A stretch of 7,941 bases of DNA from an uncultured Lachnospiraceae bacterium (GTDB lineage: Bacteria > Bacillota_A > Clostridia > Lachnospirales > Lachnospiraceae): NCBI GenBank assembly GCA_902795835.1, contig CADBNA010000334.1:1-7941 (forward strand). The letters are read 5' to 3'. The position numbers and the translations under genes are program-made. Position 1 is the first letter of the stretch; each line of letters begins with the position of its first letter. The notes under the pieces are model-generated. The model was not told the DNA's origin, did not search any database, and saw only the letters and a list, made by a program, of their open reading frames with translations. Positions 5,533 through 7,941 of the stretch are shown piece after piece.

Positions 5533-7041
5533 CTACTCCAGCATCTCCAGTCCTCTCGTGATCAGCGCCATCACCGGCGACGACCCGAGTCCCAGCAGCA
5601 GATTTGCCCCGATCAGCACCAGCATCGGAATCAGGTAGGCCGGCGCTCCTTCCCGGATCCTCTGTACGGGCGTCTGTGCCCTGTTCTGTCCGGAAGCGCC
5701 CCAGATCCGTATGACCGTTCTCATAAAATACAGTGCATTCAGCAGCGAACTCAGTGCCAGTGCCGTCAGAACGGCGAGCATGCTTTTCTCTGTTCCCTCC
5801 TGGACGGCCGCAGAAGCAAAGAGCAGCTTGGATGAAAAACCCGCCAGTGAAGGAATGCCGATCATGGAGAATGCTCCGACCGTGAAAAAGAAGCCGGCTG
5901 TCTTCTGCCGCACGGCGCTGCCCGTGAGCCGGCCAAATAACAGAGAGTCTCCGGATACTTCAGCCAGACGGGGCGTCGTCAGAAACAGCAGGGATTTTGT
6001 CACGGCATGGGTAAAGATATGGAAAATTGCCGCCGTATAGCCCAGAGGGCCTCCGAGGCCGATTCCGGTATAGATGTACCCGATCTGCGCCGCGGATGAG
6101 AAGGCTACCATCCGGTTGAGGTTGCCTGCCCGAAGGGCGGACACCGAGCCCAGGACAATGCCGCAGATTCCCAGCACCAGGAGCAGCATGCGGATCGGCA
6201 TCTGAAGCAAGGCATCCATGCCGATTGCCCGCCAGTATATCTTGATCAGCAGAAAGATATAGCACTTTGAAACAAGGGAGGAGAGAACGGCCGATGACGC
6301 AGGGGTCGCCCACCCGTATGTATCCGGCATCCAGTAGTGGAACGGGAAAAGGCCGCTTTTGATCGCCAGCCCTATCGTAAGAATTCCGACAGCCATGGTA
6401 AGTACCGTCATGGTCTGTCCGTCTCCGGTCATCAGCGCAATCTGTTCCCGCATCGGCACCATCAGCAGATGCCCGGTCATATCATACAGCAGCACAACAC
6501 CCAGCAGAAACAGACCGGAGCCCAGAAGATTCAGGATCATATAGCGGATGGCCGCCAGCGTTGTGCGGCCGATTTCCCGTACGATCAGGATGCCGCAGCT
6601 TGTCAGGGTAAGAATCTCCACGAACACATAGCCGGTGAATATATCGTTGGTCCATGTGATTGCCATCAGTGCCGCCGTCATCAGGTTGAGCATGGCAAAG
6701 TAGAGATTCACCCGGCTCTCATCCAGGTCTCTCTCCAGATACCGCCATCCCGCGCAGACAGAGCACAGCAGGACCACGGAAAACAGCAGTGCCAGAGACG
6801 CTTCCAGCACACCGGCGCGGATCTCATTGCCCCAGGGGGCAGGAAACTCTCCCATTACATAGGTGAAGGGCTGCCCCGACGCCAGGCAGAACCGGAGTAC
6901 GGCTGCCGACAGAAAGATCAGCGCGCCTTCCAGCATCATGGTCCACCTTCTGGCCGCCCTGCCTGTCAGCTGTGTGCACAGGACCCCGGAAAACAGGCAG
7001 CCTATGACACTGAACAGGGGAAAATTCTCGACAAACTCCAC
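5533..7041 (-). CDS. mrpD: MrpD/MnhD proton-conducting antiporter subunit
   Basis: A 502-residue polytopic membrane protein of the NuoL/M/N-MrpD family, expected to move H+ (and possibly Na+) through a chain of buried charged residues. Family landmarks in order: the helix-5 glutamate E142 in YVFVEILTLTS; helix-7 lysine K228 in AIKSGLFPFHYWMPD; K259 in SSLVSKCYIF; the LNRMVAFSSAAQIGYI loop (308-323); H345 and K349 in FTHAVTKSLLF; and K405 in IGIPSLAGFSSK. All the expected charged positions are present. The N-terminus MEFVENFPLFSV has no cleavable signal. The start is GTG at 7039-7041, 2 bases after the mrpC stop, with GGAGG (7052-7056) ten bases upstream. Position directly after mrpB and mrpC argues for true MrpD rather than NuoM. 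The gene ends in TAG, followed at once by a heptamer repeat and a 599-base non-coding gap, and no mrpE follows. Confidence 0.93.
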   Translation of the reverse strand: MEFVENFPLFSVIGCLFSGVLCTQLTGRAARRWTMMLEGALIFLSAAVLRFCLASGQPFTYVMGEFPAPWGNEIRAGVLEASLALLFSVVLLCSVCAGWRYLERDLDESRVNLYFAMLNLMTAALMAITWTNDIFTGYVFVEILTLTSCGILIVREIGRTTLAAIRYMILNLLGSGLFLLGVVLLYDMTGHLLMVPMREQIALMTGDGQTMTVLTMAVGILTIGLAIKSGLFPFHYWMPDTYGWATPASSAVLSSLVSKCYIFLLIKIYWRAIGMDALLQMPIRMLLLVLGICGIVLGSVSALRAGNLNRMVAFSSAAQIGYIYTGIGLGGPLGYTAAIFHIFTHAVTKSLLFLTTPRLAEVSGDSLLFGRLTGSAVRQKTAGFFFTVGAFSMIGIPSLAGFSSKLLFASAAVQEGTEKSMLAVLTALALSSLLNALYFMRTVIRIWGASGQNRAQTPVQRIREGAPAYLIPMLVLIGANLLLGLGSSPVMALITRGLEMLE

Positions 7042-7043
7042 AG

Positions 7044-7424
7044 TCAGCGATCCTCCAACTGATGTCTGGACAGGATATAGATCTCGTCCAGGTCCAACGT
7101 ATGATACCGTCTGTACAGACGGACCGTGAGGGCCAGCATGACGGCCGTCACCGAAACAGATACAACAATGCCGGTCAGCACCAGTCCGGCCGGAACCGGA
7201 TTGATATAGAGGGCCGCGTCTGCGGCGCCGTCCGTCACGATCGGCGCTTTTCTGCCCGCTATATAGCCCATAGACGCCAGGAATAAGAAAACACCTGTAT
7301 CCATGATATTCAGACCGATCAGTTTTTTGAACAGGTTCTTCTGAAACAGCAGCATGGTAAACCCGATGCCGAACAGAAGAATGGCCGCGGCTTCTTCATA
7401 ATTTGCGAGCAATGTCTCTGCCAC
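7044..7424 (-). CDS. mrpC: MrpC/MnhC (NuoK-like) antiporter subunit
   Basis: A 126-residue integral membrane protein homologous to NuoK, the small subunit that packs against the MrpD-type channel and forms part of the ion path. Visible marks are a first helix (AAAILLFGIGFTMLLFQ), then NLFKKLIGLNIMDTGVFLFL (about residues 30-49), then the characteristic segment NPVPAGLVLTGIVVSVSVTA (about 75-94), and a closing YHTLDLDEI motif, the family's 'D-x-DEI' end. Length is normal for MnhC (about 110-130). The start is GTG at 7422-7424, chosen because a GGGAG element (7430-7434 on the plus strand) lies 5 bases upstream and the product then begins just before helix 1. The stop is 2 bases before the mrpD start, so the two genes are almost certainly translated from one message. 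Confidence 0.95.
   Translation of the reverse strand: MAETLLANYEEAAAILLFGIGFTMLLFQKNLFKKLIGLNIMDTGVFLFLASMGYIAGRKAPIVTDGAADAALYINPVPAGLVLTGIVVSVSVTAVMLALTVRLYRRYHTLDLDEIYILSRHQLEDR
7052..7056 (-). promoter_or_regulatory. Ribosome binding site of mrpD inside mrpC
   Basis: GGAGG on the minus strand lies within the last codons of mrpC, ten bases before the mrpD GTG. With the 2-base intergenic gap it suggests coupled translation of mrpC and mrpD. The spacing is slightly long. Confidence 0.6.
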
Positions 7425-7429
7425 AATGT

Positions 7430-7440
7430 CTCCCTTCTCC
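7430..7440 (-). promoter_or_regulatory. Ribosome binding site of mrpC
   Basis: The minus strand reads GGAGAAGGGAG, then five bases, then GTG. It supports the GTG start of mrpC at 7424 over any later start. It lies in the 30-base gap after the mrpB stop. Confidence 0.7.
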
Positions 7441-7454
7441 GTATGCCGGAACCT

Positions 7455-7941
7455 TCAGCGGACAGATACGTCATCCCCGCCGATGTTCCCGCGGCGGAAC
7501 AGACTGTAGAACCCGTACATCGTCAATGCCACTACGATGCCTACGGCAATATCCAGGGGCAGAATCAGGCCTCCGGAAAGGATGGCGCCCGGCGTCCCCT
7601 TCGGAATGTGATTTTCCAGTCCGTTTGCACCTGTAAAGAAAACATATCCCTTGGCAAAACAGTAAAAACCGAGCGCTGCCAGGGTAATCATTCCGTATCT
7701 TCTGGCCGTCAGAATCCGGTCAACAGCCCGGAAGCCGAAAGCGGCCGAGGTAATTATCAGCCCGGCACCGGCCACGGCGCCGCCCGAGAATCCGCCGCCG
7801 GGTCCGTTCTGACCGTTGACAAGGACATAGAAGGCGTACAGCGCGATACACGGAAGAAGCAGGGATGCCGTCTCCCTCAGAATGGCCTCTCTCGAGAGAT
7901 CCCGGTAGCCGACATGGCGGATTTTGTGATAATCCTCCAGC
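7455..7941 (-). CDS. mrpB: MrpB/MnhB-type antiporter subunit, 5'-partial
   Basis: Small membrane subunit of a multi-subunit Na+/H+ antiporter or Mrp-type module of a respiratory complex. The frame is open to the right window edge, so the N-terminus is missing; 161 codons plus a TGA stop are visible. Reading upstream of an internal GTG (7773-7775) I find the family hallmark GQNGPGGGFSGG, about residues 43-54 of the visible part, matching the G-x-N-x-PGGGF signature of MnhB. It sits at the end of a hydrophobic segment that starts near LLLPCIALYAFYVLV, and further membrane segments follow (around AGLIITSAAFGF, LAALGFYCFA and LILPLDIAVGIVVALTMYGFY). The tail is short and charged. Typical MnhB proteins are about 140 residues, so most of the protein is probably present. 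The next gene, mrpC, starts 30 bases downstream, as in standard B-C-D order. The family call is firm; the true start and any fused N-terminal domain lie outside the window. Confidence 0.93.
   Translation of the reverse strand, partial: LEDYHKIRHVGYRDLSREAILRETASLLLPCIALYAFYVLVNGQNGPGGGFSGGAVAGAGLIITSAAFGFRAVDRILTARRYGMITLAALGFYCFAKGYVFFTGANGLENHIPKGTPGAILSGGLILPLDIAVGIVVALTMYGFYSLFRRGNIGGDDVSVR

Noticed and set aside
5354..5638. 94-codon plus-strand open frame across the end of mrpD
   Set aside because: Antisense to mrpD and through the hairpin and heptamer array; no start signals or motifs.
7455..7775. mrpB starting at the internal GTG (7773-7775)
   Set aside because: The diagnostic GQNGPGGGF motif and the preceding membrane helix lie upstream in the same open frame, so the gene must start further right, probably outside the window.

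Overview
This window is one minus-strand gene cluster, read from the right edge to the left. It encodes membrane subunits of a multi-subunit cation/proton antiporter (Mrp/Mnh type) joined to further antiporter-like subunits of the complex I / membrane-bound hydrogenase superfamily. There are six genes in order: the 3' part of mrpB (open at the right edge), mrpC, mrpD, a roughly 600-base non-coding gap, then three more large proton-conducting-subunit genes of 473, 492 and 676 codons. The gene starts have strong GGAGG-type ribosome binding sites, the DNA looks G+C-rich, and gene packing is tight. The style suits an anaerobic Firmicute of the Clostridia, perhaps Lachnospiraceae-like, but that is inference from style and gene content only. 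No taxonomic marker gene is present.

Right region (5533-7941): mrpB, mrpC and mrpD follow the standard B-C-D order with gaps of 30 and 2 bases. No mrpE follows mrpD. In the Mrp branch of membrane-bound hydrogenases (Mbh type), E, F and G come first and B, C, D follow, so E/F/G may lie beyond the right edge. Left region (6-4933): three consecutive NuoL/NuoM/MrpD-like genes are translationally packed, with a 3-base gap and then a 7-base overlap. With mrpD this gives four ion-translocating antiporter-type subunits in one window. Canonical Mrp has two (MrpA and MrpD) and bacterial complex I has three (NuoL, M, N). No redox subunit (NuoB/C/D/H/I-like or hydrogenase) is visible. The last gene ends 5 bases from the left edge, so whether a redox module follows cannot be told.

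The gap (4934-5532) is the most unusual part. It contains two very long imperfect palindromes, about 259 and 165-178 bases across, which fill most of it. It also has a six-copy heptanucleotide tandem repeat just after the mrpD stop codon and a 16-base direct repeat. I see no convincing protein gene and no classical hairpin-plus-T-run terminator there. It may be a structured RNA, a processing or attenuation site separating the MrpBCD genes from the three antiporter genes, or a palindromic (foldback/MITE-like) repeat insertion. Sequence alone does not decide between these.
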